Source: Orobanche coerulescens (lineage: Eukaryota > Streptophyta > Magnoliopsida > Lamiales > Orobanchaceae). From it: a stretch of 64,000 nt of DNA. The notes beneath the pieces were generated by a model. It saw only the letters and a program-made list of their open reading frames with translations. It was not told the DNA's origin and searched no databases. The DNA is taken from positions 102,080,501 to 102,144,500 of the forward strand of contig CM065815.1 of assembly GCA_033398695.1 (NCBI GenBank). The letters run 5' to 3'. Positions 11,122 through 22,859 of the stretch are shown piece by piece (within the stretch, counting starts at the first letter, position 1; the number at the start of each line of letters is the position of its first letter). The position numbers and the translations under genes are program-made.

Positions 11122-12302
11122 TGTAATGATCTTTCAAAGTCTCGAACCCCAACAAACGAACATCTAGAATCGACAGTAAGGCATACCGTCTTGATAGTGC
11201 ATCCGCCACTATATTACTCTTCCCGTCCTTGTACTTGGATGAAAAGTGAAAAGATTGTAAAAATTCCACCCATTTTGCATGCCTCGGGCTTAGCTTGCTT
11301 TGTCCGTTGATGTATTTCAACGACTCGTGATCCGAATGCAACACGAAATGTTTCGAACGTAAATAGTGACTCCAATGATCGAGTGCTCTCACGATAGCAT
11401 AGAACTCCTTGTCGTAAGTACAATAATTCACTCGGGCGCCACTTAATTTCTCCGAAAAATAGGCGATGGGACGGCCTCTTTGAATAAGTACTGCCCGATT
11501 CCAACTCCGCTAGCGTCGCATTCCACCTCAAACGGTTGTGAAAAATCGGGTAACGTCAAAATCGGCGCTTCACATAACTTTCCCTTTAATTTTTCAAAAG
11601 CCTTTTGGGCCGCCTCGTTCCATGCAAAGGTTCCTTTTTTTAGACACTCCGTGATCGGACTGGAGATGGTGCTAAAGTCCCGTATGAATCGTCGGTAAAG
11701 AAGCGAGGCCATGAAATGATCGTACCTCCGTGATTGTCTTTGGGGTCGGCCACGACTTGATTGCCGCGATCTTCTCTTGGTCGACCAAACTCCTTCTTCG
11801 AAACAACATAGCCGAGAAAGACAAGACTCTCGACTAGGAAAGTACACTTCTCCCGCTTTCCATAAAGTTTCGTTCCCTTAGTGTTTCAAATACGTGCCGC
11901 AAATGTTCGAGATGCTCCTCTAAGGATCGATCAGATCAAAATGTCGTCTAAGTATACGACAACGAACTTTCCCAAGAAAGGTTTGAGAACCTCGTTCATC
12001 AACCTCATAAAAGTGCTCGGGGCATTAGTGAGGCCGAATGGCATCACAACCCATTCGTAAAGTCCATTCTTTGTTTTAAATGCCGTCTTCCATTCGTCTC
12101 CCTCTCGCATGCGAATTTGATGGTATCCGCTCCGTAAATCAACTTTTGAAAATATAACCGAGCCATGTAACTCGTCTAACATGTCGTCTAGTCTCGGGAT
12201 GGGGAACCGATACTTGACGGTGATGTTATTCACGGCTCTACTGTCAATACACATTCGCCATGATCCGTCTTTTTTGGTACAAGTAGGACTGGAACCGCAC
12301 AC
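11093..12302 (-). pseudogene. Element D reverse transcriptase and RNase H, frameshifted
   Basis: The RT fingers/palm ([49 protein letters not shown]) is read from 12302 to 11931. The thumb and connection and RNase H ([38 protein letters not shown]) are read from 11847 down to 11093 in shifting frames. The break from the upstream protein is a missing base in the A-run of the [11 protein letters not shown] codons near 12270 (six T in the plus strand where sister copies have seven). Confidence 0.86.
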
Positions 12303-14098
12303 GGACTTAAACTTTCTCGGACATATCCGTGACTCATGAGCTCATCAATTTGACGTTGTAGTTCTTTGGTTTCTTCGGGATTACAACGATACGCCGCTTT
12401 GTTCGGTAATGGAGCTCCCGGTACAAGATCAATTTGGTGTTCAATTCCGCGGATAGGTGGTAATCCTACCGGCAAGGCTTCGGGAAATACATCCGCGAAC
12501 TCGTGTAATAGTGTATCTATCTCTTCTTCGTGGTGTGATTTGGTGGCAAGATTTCGGACCTCTTTGATCATCATCAAATAAACACGTTCGCCATCGTCAA
12601 TGGCGTGTTCGACTTCTTTTTCATTTGCAAGCATCGTAAGTTTCGGCCCTTCGATTTTTTTTGAACTCATCGTTCGGATAGCTTGAGGTGACATAGGTTT
12701 AAGAACAATTTTTTTACCTTTGTCACGTAACTCATACTCGTTACTCCTCCCTCGATGTAGTACGTCCCGATCAAATAACCAAGGTCTTCCTAATAATACG
12801 TGACATGCGTCCATCGGTAGTACATCGCATGTAATATCATCACCATACGAACCCATGGTGAGTCCGACCTTCACTTGTCTTGATACTTTCACCTTGTTTC
12901 CATCATCGAGCCAATGGAGTGCATACGGCTTTGGATGAGCCGTGGTGATTAATCCGAGCTTTAAGACCATCTCGCTTGATGCCACGTTTGTACAACTTCC
13001 ACCGTCAATGATCAAGCTACACCATTTCTCTCCGACACGACACTTCGTGTGAAAGATTTGGTCTCGTTGTTCTTCGTCACTCGGGGCTGCCTTCGTTTGT
13101 AACATGCGAAGGACGAGGTTCGTGTCATAGTTCGGGGCATCGTATGCCTCGCATTCTTCTTCTTCTTCGCCGGCTTCCAAGTTAAAGACGTCTCCAATTC
13201 TTTCTTCTTCGGCTAGTAATTCTTCTCGGACGGCTATGGCTTCTCGTAGCGTCACAATTCTCCGATTTGGACAAGCACTTTGATAGTGTCCAAATCCTTG
13301 ACATTTGAAACACCGGACTTTAGATAGGCTTGTTTCTTTTGGGGTGATAGGAGTTTTTGGAATGGTAGTAACGGGTGGGCTTGTGGTGACAGTTTTTGGA
13401 AACGAGCTAGAACTCGCGCCAAAGTTGGTATTTCCGTATTTAGAAGGGAATTCGGGTTTAGAAAGTTTTGTCTTGTTTTGATTTTCCAACTTTATGCAAA
13501 GTCCGCATAAAGTATCAAAGTCGGAATAGGGGTAGAGTTCCATGGAATTAGCAATATTTTTATTCAAACCTCGAAGGAAACGGGACATCCGTAATTCTTC
13601 GCTTTCTTCAAGTTCTCCCATCAAGGATAAGTTTTCAAACTCCTCGATGTACTCCTCGACACTTAGCTTTCCTTGTGTGAGGTCAGAAATTTTTCGATAC
13701 AAGCTTAACTTGTGTGTAGCCGGGACATATCTTTTTCGTAGTTTCTTTTTTAGAGAATCCCACGAACGTATCTTCTCTTTTCCGGCACGAACTCTTTGTG
13801 TATTCATTCGCTCAAACCAAATTGAAGCTCCCTTTCCAAGTTTGAGAATCGCATACTTGCAACGTACCTCGTCATTGAGATCCTTGAACTCAAACATTCG
13901 TTCAATTTTTCTTTCCCACTCCAAATAAACCTCGGGATCGGTGCCGCCTACGAACTCCGGAAGTTCGCTTGTCTTGTATTCATCAGCATGTCATGGTGCA
14001 TGCATGGTGTCGTATCCTCGTCGTGCATGGATTCTGGGCTCCGGTAGGCCGCGAAGAACGTCACGTAGTTGTGCTACTTCTTCATCGGTGAATGCCAT
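12230..14098 (-). pseudogene. Element D Gag and protease, one in-frame stop
   Basis: The start is MAFTDEEVAQLRDVL at 14098, about 35 bp inside the PBS. The frame holds the Gag capsid (DPEVYLEWERKIERMFEF, LKLGKGAS), a CCHC knuckle (CFKCQGFGHYQSAC, near 13270-13310), a retropepsin-like core [15 protein letters not shown] near 13010, and the [13 protein letters not shown] linker into RT. A CGA-to-TGA change at 13989-13991 makes one stop near residue 37, and the frame is otherwise open to 12230. The protease motif D-G-G-S replaces the usual D-[ST]-G and is shared by all families here. Confidence 0.88.
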
Positions 14099-14149
14099 CT
14101 TCTTGAGTAACGTCGAGAACCGTTAGACAAATGTCTCTGATACCACTTA

Positions 14150-14987
14150 TGATACGAATTACGTATAAAATACGTATAAAATACAACGGAAGATTATTAT
14201 GTCTTGACAACTATCAAAGTATCACTCAAAAATTACAAGGGGTGGCCGAATTTGAATGGGGTTCGGCCGTGAGGTAGTATGATATACGGATTTTGATGTG
14301 TTTTATCGAACTAGACCTATAACTCGATAAAGGTAATCTCTTCCCAAGACCTATTGAGAATTGATCAAGTTAAAATCTCGAGACGCGTCGAAACAATAAC
14401 TAAAGTTTTGTTGAACTCGTTCAACGTATATTTCAAAGAAATACAAGGTTTATTAATATTCAAGATGATTTACAAATATCACAAGTACTACTATATATAG
14501 TAGTTTCCAACCGTAAGAAAATACAACAAAACGAGAAATGAAACTTTCTATCTTGCTACAATTCGGCCGAAATATCCAAGGACAAGATACCAAGTATCTT
14601 GGTTTTATTAGGTGATGGTGACATGAAGAAATCTTTGATGAATCTTGGTTTTATTAGGTGATGGTGACATGAAGAAGATATTTGATGAAAGTCTTCATCA
14701 AATCTCATGCTTGGGCCGATTTTGTAGTGAGGTGGGGAAGGAGAAATCTATTCATGCATCTTGACAAATCATGAGTCCCTTTCAAGCATGATATGGCCGA
14801 TTTTTCATGCTTTCGGACCAATTCCGTCGTCGAATTTTACGTTACTCCGATTCCGATTAACAACGTAATTCCAATCCGCGTGTTCTTTTCTCCCAAGTAT
14901 AATGATGCATGGCCATGCGAATTTGCATCGTCGTGGATGTCGATTTTTATTGGAGCTTCTTCGATTGGAATATTAGATATCGTATCA
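14150..14987 (-). repeat. 5' LTR of element D
   Basis: It pairs with 9077-9913. The PBS-like GTCTCTGATACCA (plus strand, 14133-14145) has one mismatch to the usual form. The U5 module is at 14303-14392 and the palindromic TATA at 14487-14504. Confidence 0.94.
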
Positions 14988-14992
14988 CAACG

Positions 14993-15673
14993 CGTCATGC
15001 ACGTACGGCAACATTTTTAGGCGAGAAAACGGACACAAGCCGGAAAATGACACAACCTGCCGGAAAATGCCGTCGCCTGCCGGAAAATGTCGAACTTGAC
15101 GGAAAATATCGCACCTGTCGGAAAATGTCGAGCACTGCCGGCCGAACTCGGCCGTGTCGTCCGGCACGGCCCGTGCCGAGATGTCCTGCATTGTGAAATC
15201 GATCGCCGGCCGAACCGTGTCGTCAGGCACGGCCGAGTCACATTCTTCCGGATAAGGAGATCTCACTGTCGACCAACCCGACCGTGCTGGGCGACACGGC
15301 CGAGTCTCGCCAAACGCCCTTGTCACGCCGCATGGTCGAGTCACCACGGTCCTTGTCGCGCCGCGCCGTGCCGTCAGCATCGACGTCCTTGTCGCGCTGC
15401 GACCGTGTCAAGCGGACACGGTCGAGTCCCTGCCGGCGCCTGTCGACCGCGCCGCGGCCGTGTCACGGGACACGGTCGAGTCCTGCCGACAGCCCAATTA
15501 TTTTATACACTTTTTTGTATTTTTTACTTCTCTTTTCCTTTTTACTTATTTTAGGGATTATGTTTTCCCCATTTTTTGATTTTATGTTTCTTATATGTAT
15601 TTTATTTGATTTGTTTTGATTATTCAAAGATTTTATAAATCTTTGAATTATTTTCTTTTTTTTGTTTGATTCC
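14993..15673 (+). repeat. LTR of element E, second piece, GC-rich
   Basis: It resumes after D. The frame passes through TFLGEKTD and then into imperfect repeats of a CCGGAAAATG-type unit (15040-15140). A strongly GC-rich, CpG-dense block (about 15130-15490) and a T-rich stretch follow. It is interrupted by element F after ATTCC. The small arginine/proline-rich ORFs here are composition artefacts. Confidence 0.83.
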
Positions 15674-16979
15674 TGATACGAAATTGAGTAGTCCAAATAA
15701 AGAAAACGAAGCACGGATCGACATAAATGGCCTTACGACGCGTCCTGCACATACGATGACATTTTTAGGCGAGAAAACGGACATAAGACGTAAAAAGAAT
15801 GTCCAACCTGCCGGAAAATGTCCAACCGGCCAGAAAATATCCAACCTGCCGGAAAATGTCCAACCGGCCGGAAAATATCCAGCCAGCCGGAAAAAGTCAC
15901 GTCTGCCGGAAAATGCCGAGCACTGCCGGCCGGACTCGACCGTGTCGTCCGGAACGGTCGAGTCTTGCTCGTCCGAATACCAAGGTCATTGCCACCGAAC
16001 CCGACTGCGTGGAGACACGGCCGAGTCCTACTCGCCCACAACTACCGGAACCCATCGCTCGACGCCCGACCGTGTTCCAGACACGATCGAGTCTCGCCAA
16101 ACGCCCTTGTCACGCCGCACGGCCGAAGCCGCCGGCCTTGTGCGCCGCGCCCGTGCCGAGTCTCGCCAAACGCCCTTGTCACGCCGCACGGCCGAAGTCA
16201 CCGCTGGCCCTTGTCACGCCGCGCCCGTGCCGAGTCACTGCTGACGTTGTCGCCGCGCCGCGACCGTGTCAGCGGAAACGGTCGAAGTCTCGTTGGCGCT
16301 GTCGAGCCGCGCCGCGACCGTGTCACGGACACTCGAGTCTGCCGACAGCCCACTTATTTTATACACTTTTTTGTATTTTTGACTTCTCTTTTCCTTTTTA
16401 CTTATTTTAGGGATTATGTTTTCCCCATTTTGTGATTTTATGTTCCTTGTTTGTATTTTATGTTGATTTGTTTGGATTATTCAAAGATTTTATAATCTTT
16501 GAATTATTTTATTTTTTTGTTTGTTTCCTTAGTAGTAGGAGACTTCACCTCCTATAAGTAGGAGTTGATTAGCCTTGTAATGAGAGATAGAGTATTATGA
16601 ATGTTGAAGTATAAGAATACACATTGTGTTTTCTATTCTTGGTGAATGCTTTTCATCGAAACTTGATTTTTATTCGACGCGTTTTCGAGTATTAATCCGA
16701 TTGATTCTCAATAGGTCTTGGGAAGAAATCACCTTATCGAGTTATAGGTCTAATTCGATAAACCCTTGTTCTTGATCGTTCAAGACTTCTTGATCGATAT
16801 TGTCACTTTTTCCGATATTACTTCCATTTTTCATTTGTTCGAATTTTCATCGTCATATTCGATATTACTCCCACAAAATACATCCAAAAACACCCTAATC
16901 GTAAAAAGACTTCCGCTACGACATTCATACGTACACTCCGAACGATACGTATCCACTTCTCCCCGGATAATTCGTATCG
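15674..16979 (+). repeat. 5' LTR of element F
   Basis: It starts TGATACGAAATTGAG. It contains the tail frame (open to 16244), 19-bp tandem repeats, a GC-rich block (about 15900-16340), a T-rich promoter-like zone and the U5 module at 16673-16761. It ends TCGTATCG, not CA; the 3' LTR copy ends in CA, so the G is a later change. Confidence 0.92.
15802..15896 (+). repeat. Five tandem 19-bp repeats in F's LTR
   Basis: Five consecutive units follow TCCAACC[TG]GCCGGAAAAT[GA] with few changes. The same array recurs in the 3' LTR (about 18353-18447). The unit length is not a multiple of three, so successive repeats rotate through the three frames while the tail ORF stays open. Confidence 0.85.
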
Positions 16980-17064
16980 TAAGTGGTATAGGAGCCCAAG
17001 GTCATCTCCTTGGGCGATTTCTTCAAAGATTTTTTTTGATCAAAACTATCTCTTGATTCTTGTT

Positions 17065-18451
17065 ATGGATTTCTCCGATCTCGATTTCTTGATGAAACTC
17101 CGTGACGCACTAAACGGCTTACCGGAGCAACGTATGCAAGAAAGACGCAGAGACGATGCCAACGATATTGATTTCTTGGCCAAATTCCGCAGCATACCGG
17201 AATTTTACGGAGATAGTAATCCAGATGCGTGCATAGATTGGCTCCGTGCTTGTGAGGAGCACACGGACTTCAAGGCTGCCCCGATCAACCACCGCGTTTC
17301 GTTGGTGGCAAGGCGCCTCCGCGGTAGCGCCGCCGTCTGGTGGCAAAATCAAATATCCTGTTCACAACAACGTAAGCCAAAAATTAAAGATTGGCAAAAA
17401 TTCACAAAATATTTCAATCGAAGGTTCAAACTATACCACCATTCGTTGTTCCCCCACCACCAGTCCTTCGACGCCCCGCCGCCGACATTCGGTCAAAGGT
17501 TTTTGCCCATCAAGGAATTCTCAACAGAGTCCTTTCTCGATGAAGATGATGTCCCTACTGTCATTTTTAATGAAGTAGATGAGACAGAGGTTTCAACGGC
17601 GCCATACAACGAAGAAGATGAGTTGAGCCGTGTTTCCCTAATTGACGAACATGGATCTTGCTATTTTGAGCATGGACCAATTGGTTGTGTTGGCCAATTT
17701 GACCAAAACGGACCAACTTATTTTAATGGTGAGGAACTTGTTAGTGTCATGGAAACCGGACCGGATTATGAAGGGCCACCGGTATTTGATACCGAACCAA
17801 TTAACGAAGAGGAGCCCATAATTGATTCCGTGTCTCCTATTTTTGATAAAGATGAAGAAAGGTGCTATATTTACCCAGTGGTTCCTGTTTATAATACCGA
17901 GCTTAAAGACGAGCCTTTCCAATATTTTGATGTGAAAGACGATTACGAGGCAATTTTCTTCATTCTTGAAATTGCATCCGGTGAGTTCAAGCACGATGAT
18001 AAAGGCTTTGCCTCGCAAAATAATTATCATTTTTATGTTAATCATGATAGTTATTTTGTCGGTTGCCCTTTGAAATATCCATTCGTTTATCACCTCAAAG
18101 TTCTGCGCCACACTCGAACGTCCGATATTTTTGAGCTTATTATCTGTTTGGTGACTTTCTTTTATCCCTTTGGAGATGAGATCAATGCCGATTCGAGGAC
18201 GAATCGCTTTAAAGGGGGAGGGAATGATACGAAATTGAGTAGTCCAAATAAAGAAAACGAAGCACGGATCGACATAAATGGCCTTACGACGCGTCCTGCA
18301 CATACGACGACATTTTTAGGCGAGAAAACGGACATAAGACGTAAAAAGAATGTCCAACCTGCCGGAAAATGTCCAACCGGCCGAAAAATATCCAACCTGC
18401 CGGAAAATGTCCAACCGGCCGAAAAATATCCAGCCTGCCGGAAAAAGTCAC
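17065..18451 (+). CDS. Gag-like protein of element F, running into its 3' LTR
   Basis: The start MDFSDLDFLMKLRDAL is shared with A. The capsid-like part holds DPDACIDWLRACEEH-type sequence (here NPDACIDWL), GSAAVWWQ and IKDWQKFTKYF. The acidic middle holds GPPVFDTEPINEEEPIID, matching the GPPIFDTES block of A. There is no CCHC, protease or RT. After RTNRFKGGGNDT the frame crosses the polypurine tract into the LTR at 18225 and encodes the tail (ARIDI, TFLGEKTD) and the 19-bp repeats. Element G cuts it at 18451. The frame is intact over about 460 codons. Whether the tail is made as protein is inferred from its conservation. Confidence 0.8.
18225..18451 (+). repeat. 3' LTR of element F, first piece
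   Basis: It follows the polypurine tract AAAGGGGGAGGGAA and matches 15674 onward. It is interrupted by G after GTCAC. Confidence 0.93.
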
Positions 18452-19050
18452 TGATACGATATCTAATATTTCAGTCGAAGAAGCTCCAATAAAAATCGAC
18501 ATCCACGACGATGCAAATTCGCATGGCCATGCATCGTTATACTTGGGAGAAAAGAACACGCGGATTGGAGTTACGTTGTTAATCGGAATCGGAATAACGT
18601 AAACTCGACGACGGAATCGGTCCGAAAGCATGCAAATTCGGCCAAGACATGCTTGAAAGGGACCTCACTTGACTTCATATCTTTGACAAGATAATGAAGA
18701 TATTTTCCTTCCCCACTTCACTACAAAATCGGCCCATGCTTAAGATTTGAAGAAGACTTTCATCCTTCATGTCATTTTCCCTCAAGTCATAATCACCATA
18801 ATAATTCCAAAGGAGTGATATCATATCTTCACAAAAATCTTCCTAAATCACTACTTGAGGAATCGGCCGAATTGAAGATTACATTTGGTGAAGATCTTCT
18901 TCATGTCACCATCAAGTCCAAGATTGCTTCATGTCTTAATCACCTAATAAAACCAAGATACTTGGTATCTCATCTTTAGATATTTCGGCCGAAATGGAAG
19001 TTGCTAGGAAGTTTCATTTCTCGTTTTGTTGTATTTTCTTACGGTTGGAG

Positions 19051-19068
19051 ACTACTATATATAGTAGT
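19051..19068. promoter_or_regulatory. Palindromic TATA box in R1 LTR
   Basis: ACTACTATATATAGTAGT is its own reverse complement. It sits about 50 bp before an AATAAA, so it is the likely core promoter. Identical copies are at 9414, 14487, 26337, 26936, 34005, 36037 and 63612 (start positions). Confidence 0.65.
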
Positions 19069-19161
19069 GCTCGTTGTATTTGTAAATCATCTGGAAAAGT
19101 AATAAACCATGTATTTCTTTGAAATATACGTTGAACGAGTTCAACAAACTTTAGTTATTGT

Positions 19162-19252
19162 TTCGACGTGTCTCGAGATTTTAACTTGATCAATTCTCAA
19201 TAGGTCTTGGGAAGAGATTACCTTTTATCGAGTTATAGGTCTAGTTCGATAA
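19162..19252 (+). promoter_or_regulatory. U5 three-hairpin module, element G copy
   Basis: The first hairpin is at 19162-19177 (loop mutated to CGTGTC). TTCTCAA-TAGGTC-TTGGGAA is at 19194-19213. TTATCGAGTTA-TAGGTC-TAGTTCGATAA is at 19225-19252, with a G-C pair where N and B have A-T and two G-T wobbles. Confidence 0.68.
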
Positions 19253-19445
19253 AACACATCAAAATCCGTACATCACACTACCTCACGGCCGAACACCATT
19301 CAAACTCGGCCACCCTTAGTAATTTTCAAGTGTTACTCGATACTTGTTAAACTTCCGCTGTATTTTATACGTATTACTTACGTAATTCGTATCATAAGTG
19401 GTATCGGAGCCATTTGTCTCATAGTTCTCGACGTTACTCAAGAAG

Positions 19446-20324
19446 ATGGCATTCACCGATGAAGAAGTAGCACAACTACGTGACGTTCTTCGTGGCTTAC
19501 CGGAGCCCAGAATCCAAGCACGACGAGGATACGACACCATGCATGCACCACGACATGCTGATGAATACAAGACAAGCGAACTTCCGGAGTTCGTAGGCGG
19601 CACCGATCCCGAGGTTTATTTGGAGTGGGAAAGAAAAATTGAACGAATGTTTGAGTTCAAGGATCTCAATGACGAGGTACGTTGCAAGTATGCGATTCTC
19701 AAACTTGGAAAGGGAGCTTCCCTTTGGTTTGAGCGAATGAAGACACAAAGAGTTCGTGCCGGGAAAGAGAAGATACGTTCGTGGGATTCTCTAAAAAAGG
19801 AACTACGAAAAAGATATGTCCCGGCTACACACAAGTTGAGCTTGTATCGAAAAATTTCTGACCTCGCGCAAGGAAAGCTAAGTGTCGAGGAGTACATCGA
19901 GGAGTTTGAAAACTTATCCTTGATGGGAGAACTTGAAGAAAGCGAAGAATTGCGGATGTCCCGTTTCCTACGAGGTTTGAACAAAAATATTGCTAATTCC
20001 GTGGAACTCTACCCCTATTCCGACTTTGATACTTTATGCGGGCTCTGCATAAAGTTGGAAAATCAAAACAAAGCAAAACTTTCTAAACCCGAATTCCCAT
20101 CTAAATACGGAAATACCAACTTTGGCGCGAGTTCTAGCTCGTTTCCAAAAACTGTCACCACAAGCCAACCCGTTACTACCATTCAAAAACTCCTATCACC
20201 CCAAAAGAAACAAGCCTATCTAAAGTCCTGTTTCAAATGTCAAGGATTTGGACACTATCAAAGTGCTTGTCCAAATCGGAGAATTGTGACGTTACGAGAA
20301 GCCATAGCCGCCGAGAAGAAATAA
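19446..20324 (+). pseudogene. Element G Gag
   Basis: The start MAFTDEEVAQLRDVL is 52 bp after the LTR. Capsid signatures (VYLEWERKIERMFEF, KLGKGASLWFERM, KKELRKRYVPATHK, SVEEYIEEFENLSLMGELEE) come first, then a P/T/S-rich linker and a CCHC knuckle (CFKCQGFGHYQSAC) near residue 262. Just before the knuckle, two small deletions offset each other so the frame recovers with local changes. After it the frame ends in AAEKK at 20324, where sisters continue toward protease. Gag would form the particle and bind RNA through the knuckle. Confidence 0.87.
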
Positions 20325-20456
20325 AAGCCGAAGAAGAAAAAAATTGAGACGTTTTTAACTTAGAAGCCGACGAAGAAGAAGAAGAATGCGAGGCATACGA
20401 TGCCGAACTATGACACGAACCTCGCCCTTCGCATGTTACAAACGAAGGCACCTTGA

Positions 20457-22859
20457 GTGACGAAGAACAACGAGACTAAATCTTCCACACGAAGGCGTCG
20501 TGGTCGAGATAAATGGTGTAGCTTGATCATTGACGGTGGAAGTTGTACAAACGTGGCATCAAGCGAGATGGTCTCAAAACTCGGTTTGATCACCACGGCC
20601 CATCCAAAGCCGTATGCACTCCATTGGCTCGATGATGGAAACAAAGTAAAAGTATCAAGACAAGTGAAGGTCGGACTCACCATGGGTTCGTATGGCGATG
20701 ATATTACATGCGATGTACTACCGATGGACGCATGTCACGTGTTATTAGGAAGACCTTGGCTATTTGATCGGGACGTACTACATCGAGGGAGGAGTAACGA
20801 GTATGAGTTACGTGACAAAGGTAAAAAAATTGTTCTTAAACCTATGTCACCTCAAGCTATCCGGACGATGAGTTCGAAAAAAGTCGAAGTACCGAAGCTT
20901 ACGATGTTTGCAAACGAGAAAGAAGTCGAACACGCCATTGACGATGGCGAACGTGTTTATTTGATGATGATCAAAGAGGTCCGAAATCTTGCCACCGAAT
21001 CACACCACGAAGAAGAGATAGATGCACTATTACACGAGTTCTCGGATGTATTTCGAAGACTTGCCGTAGGATTACCACCTATCCGCGGAATTGAACACCG
21101 ATTGATCTTATACCGAGCTCCATTACCGAACAAAGCGGCGATCGTTGTAATCCCGAAGAAACAAAAGAACTACAACGTCAAATTGATGAACTCATGAATC
21201 ACGGATATGTCCGAGAAAGTTTAAGTCCGTGTGCGGTTCCAAATTCTACTTGTACCAAAAAAAGACGGATCATGGCGAATGTGTATTGACAGTAGAGCCG
21301 TGAATAACATCACCGTCAAGTATCGGTTCCCCATTCCGAGACTAGACGACATGTTGGACGAGTTACATGGCTCGGTTATATTTTCCAAAGTTGATTTACG
21401 GAGCGGATACCATCAAATTCGCATGCGAGAGGGAGACGAATGGAAAACGGCATTTAAAACAAAGAATGGACTTTACGAATGGGTTGTGATGCCATTCGGC
21501 CTCACTAACGCCCCGAGCACTTTTATGAGGTTGATGAACGAGGTTCTCAAACCTTTCTTGGGAAAGTTTGTTGTCGTATACCTAGACGACATTTTGATCT
21601 ACAGTCGATCCGTAGAGGAGCATCTCGAACATTTGCGGCACGTATTTGAAACGCTAAGGGAACAAAAACTTTATGGAAAACGGGAGAAGTGTACTTTCCT
21701 AGTCGAGAGTCTTGTCTTTCTCGGCTATGTTGTTTCGAAAGAAGGAGTTTCGGTCGACCAAGAGAAGATCGCGGCAATCAAGTCGTGGCCGACCCCAAAG
21801 ACCATCACGGAGGTACGATCATTTCATGGCCTCGCTTCTTTTTACCGACGATTCATACGGGACTTCAGCACTATCTCCAGTCCGATCACGGAGTGTCTGA
21901 AAAAAGGAACCTTTGCATGGAACGAAGCGGCCCAAAAGGCTTTTGAAAATTTAAAGGGAAAATTATGTGAAGCGCCGATTTTGACGTTACCCGATTTTTC
22001 ACAACCGTTTGAGGTGGAATGCGACGCTAGCGGAGTTGGAATCGGGGCAGTGCTTATTCAAAGAGGCCGTCCCATCGCCTATTTTTCGGAGAAACTAAGT
22101 GGCGCCCGAGTGAATTATTGTACTTACGACAAGTAGTTCTATGCTATCGTAAGAGCACTCGATCATTGGAGTCATTATCTACGTTCGAAACATTTCGTGC
22201 TGCATTCGGATCACGAGTCGTTGAAATACATCAACGGACAAAGTAAGCTAAGCCCGAGACATGCAAAATGGGTGGAATTTTTACAATCTTTTCACTTTTC
22301 ATCCAAGTACAAAGACGGGAAGAGTAATATAGTGGCGGATGCACTATCAAGACGGTATGCCTTACTGTCGATTCTAGATGTTCGTTTGTTGGGGTTCGAG
22401 ACTTTGAAAGATCATTACAGCGACGATTTGGACTTCGGGGAAATTTTTAACCGTTGTAAAACGGCCCCGTACGAGGAATTTGTTTTACAGGATGGCTTTC
22501 TTTTCAAGGGAAATAAATTATGTGTGCCGAGACATACAATTCGGGAATTGCTGGTTCGGGAGGCGCACGGAGGAGGACTAGCCGGTCACTTCGGCTCGAC
22601 CAAGACTGTAGAAGTGCTAAAAGAACATTTCTTTTGGCCAAAGATGTATGGTGACGTAAGCACAATCGTGAGTAAATGCGTCACTTGTCACATGATGAAA
22701 AGTTCGTTCAAGTCGAGTACATACATGCCGCTACAATACCGCTACGACCATGGGAGGATGTCTCGATGGATTTTATTGTGGCTTTACCTCGTACTCAACG
22801 AGGCAAAGACTCGATCATGGTGGTCGCCGACCGCTTTTTCAAAATGGCTCACTTTATAG
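20457..22859 (+). pseudogene. Element G protease, RT, RNase H and integrase N-terminus
   Basis: The protease core [15 protein letters not shown] is near 20528. RT follows with [18 protein letters not shown] (21280), [20 protein letters not shown] and YLDDILIYS (near 21575), then RNase H ([26 protein letters not shown]). An in-frame TAG at 22134-22136 replaces GAG in the RNase H region. The frame then continues through [13 protein letters not shown] and the integrase zinc region ([11 protein letters not shown] ... CVTC) to 22859. Between 21040 and 21240 several one- or two-base losses and one gain shift the frame at the protease/RT junction. Confidence 0.87.

Larger units (their letters stand above)
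9077..14987 (-). mobile_element. Element D: complete family R1 gag-pol retrotransposon, TSD CAACG
   Basis: It is 5.9 kb, minus strand. LTRs are at 9077-9913 and 14150-14987 and differ by roughly eight sites by eye. The TSD CAACG is at 9072-9076 and 14988-14992. The gag-pol order on the minus strand is complete but carries one stop and several frameshifts. It lies inside E's LTR. Confidence 0.95.
18452..19394 (+). repeat. 5' LTR of element G
   Basis: It contains a 5' tail-coding part (18453-18602), a TTCGGCCGAA palindrome at 18984-18993, an 18-bp palindromic TATA at 19051-19068, AATAAA at about 19101, an inverted repeat GTTGAAC/GTTCAAC at about 19130, and the U5 module at 19162-19252 whose first loop is mutated to CGTG. 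Confidence 0.95.

Noticed and set aside
15802..15896. Short regular repeats resembling a CRISPR array
   Set aside because: The units are directly adjacent with no spacers and the context is a plant LTR.
15284..16435. Overlapping R/P/A-rich ORFs in several frames, also at 24589-25087
   Set aside because: The GC-rich repeat block keeps all frames open. The composition explains them. Only the frame continuous with the LTR tail is discussed.
17638..18303. 221-aa minus-strand ORF
   Set aside because: It is a shadow of the gag-like ORF of F on the plus strand, which has homologues.
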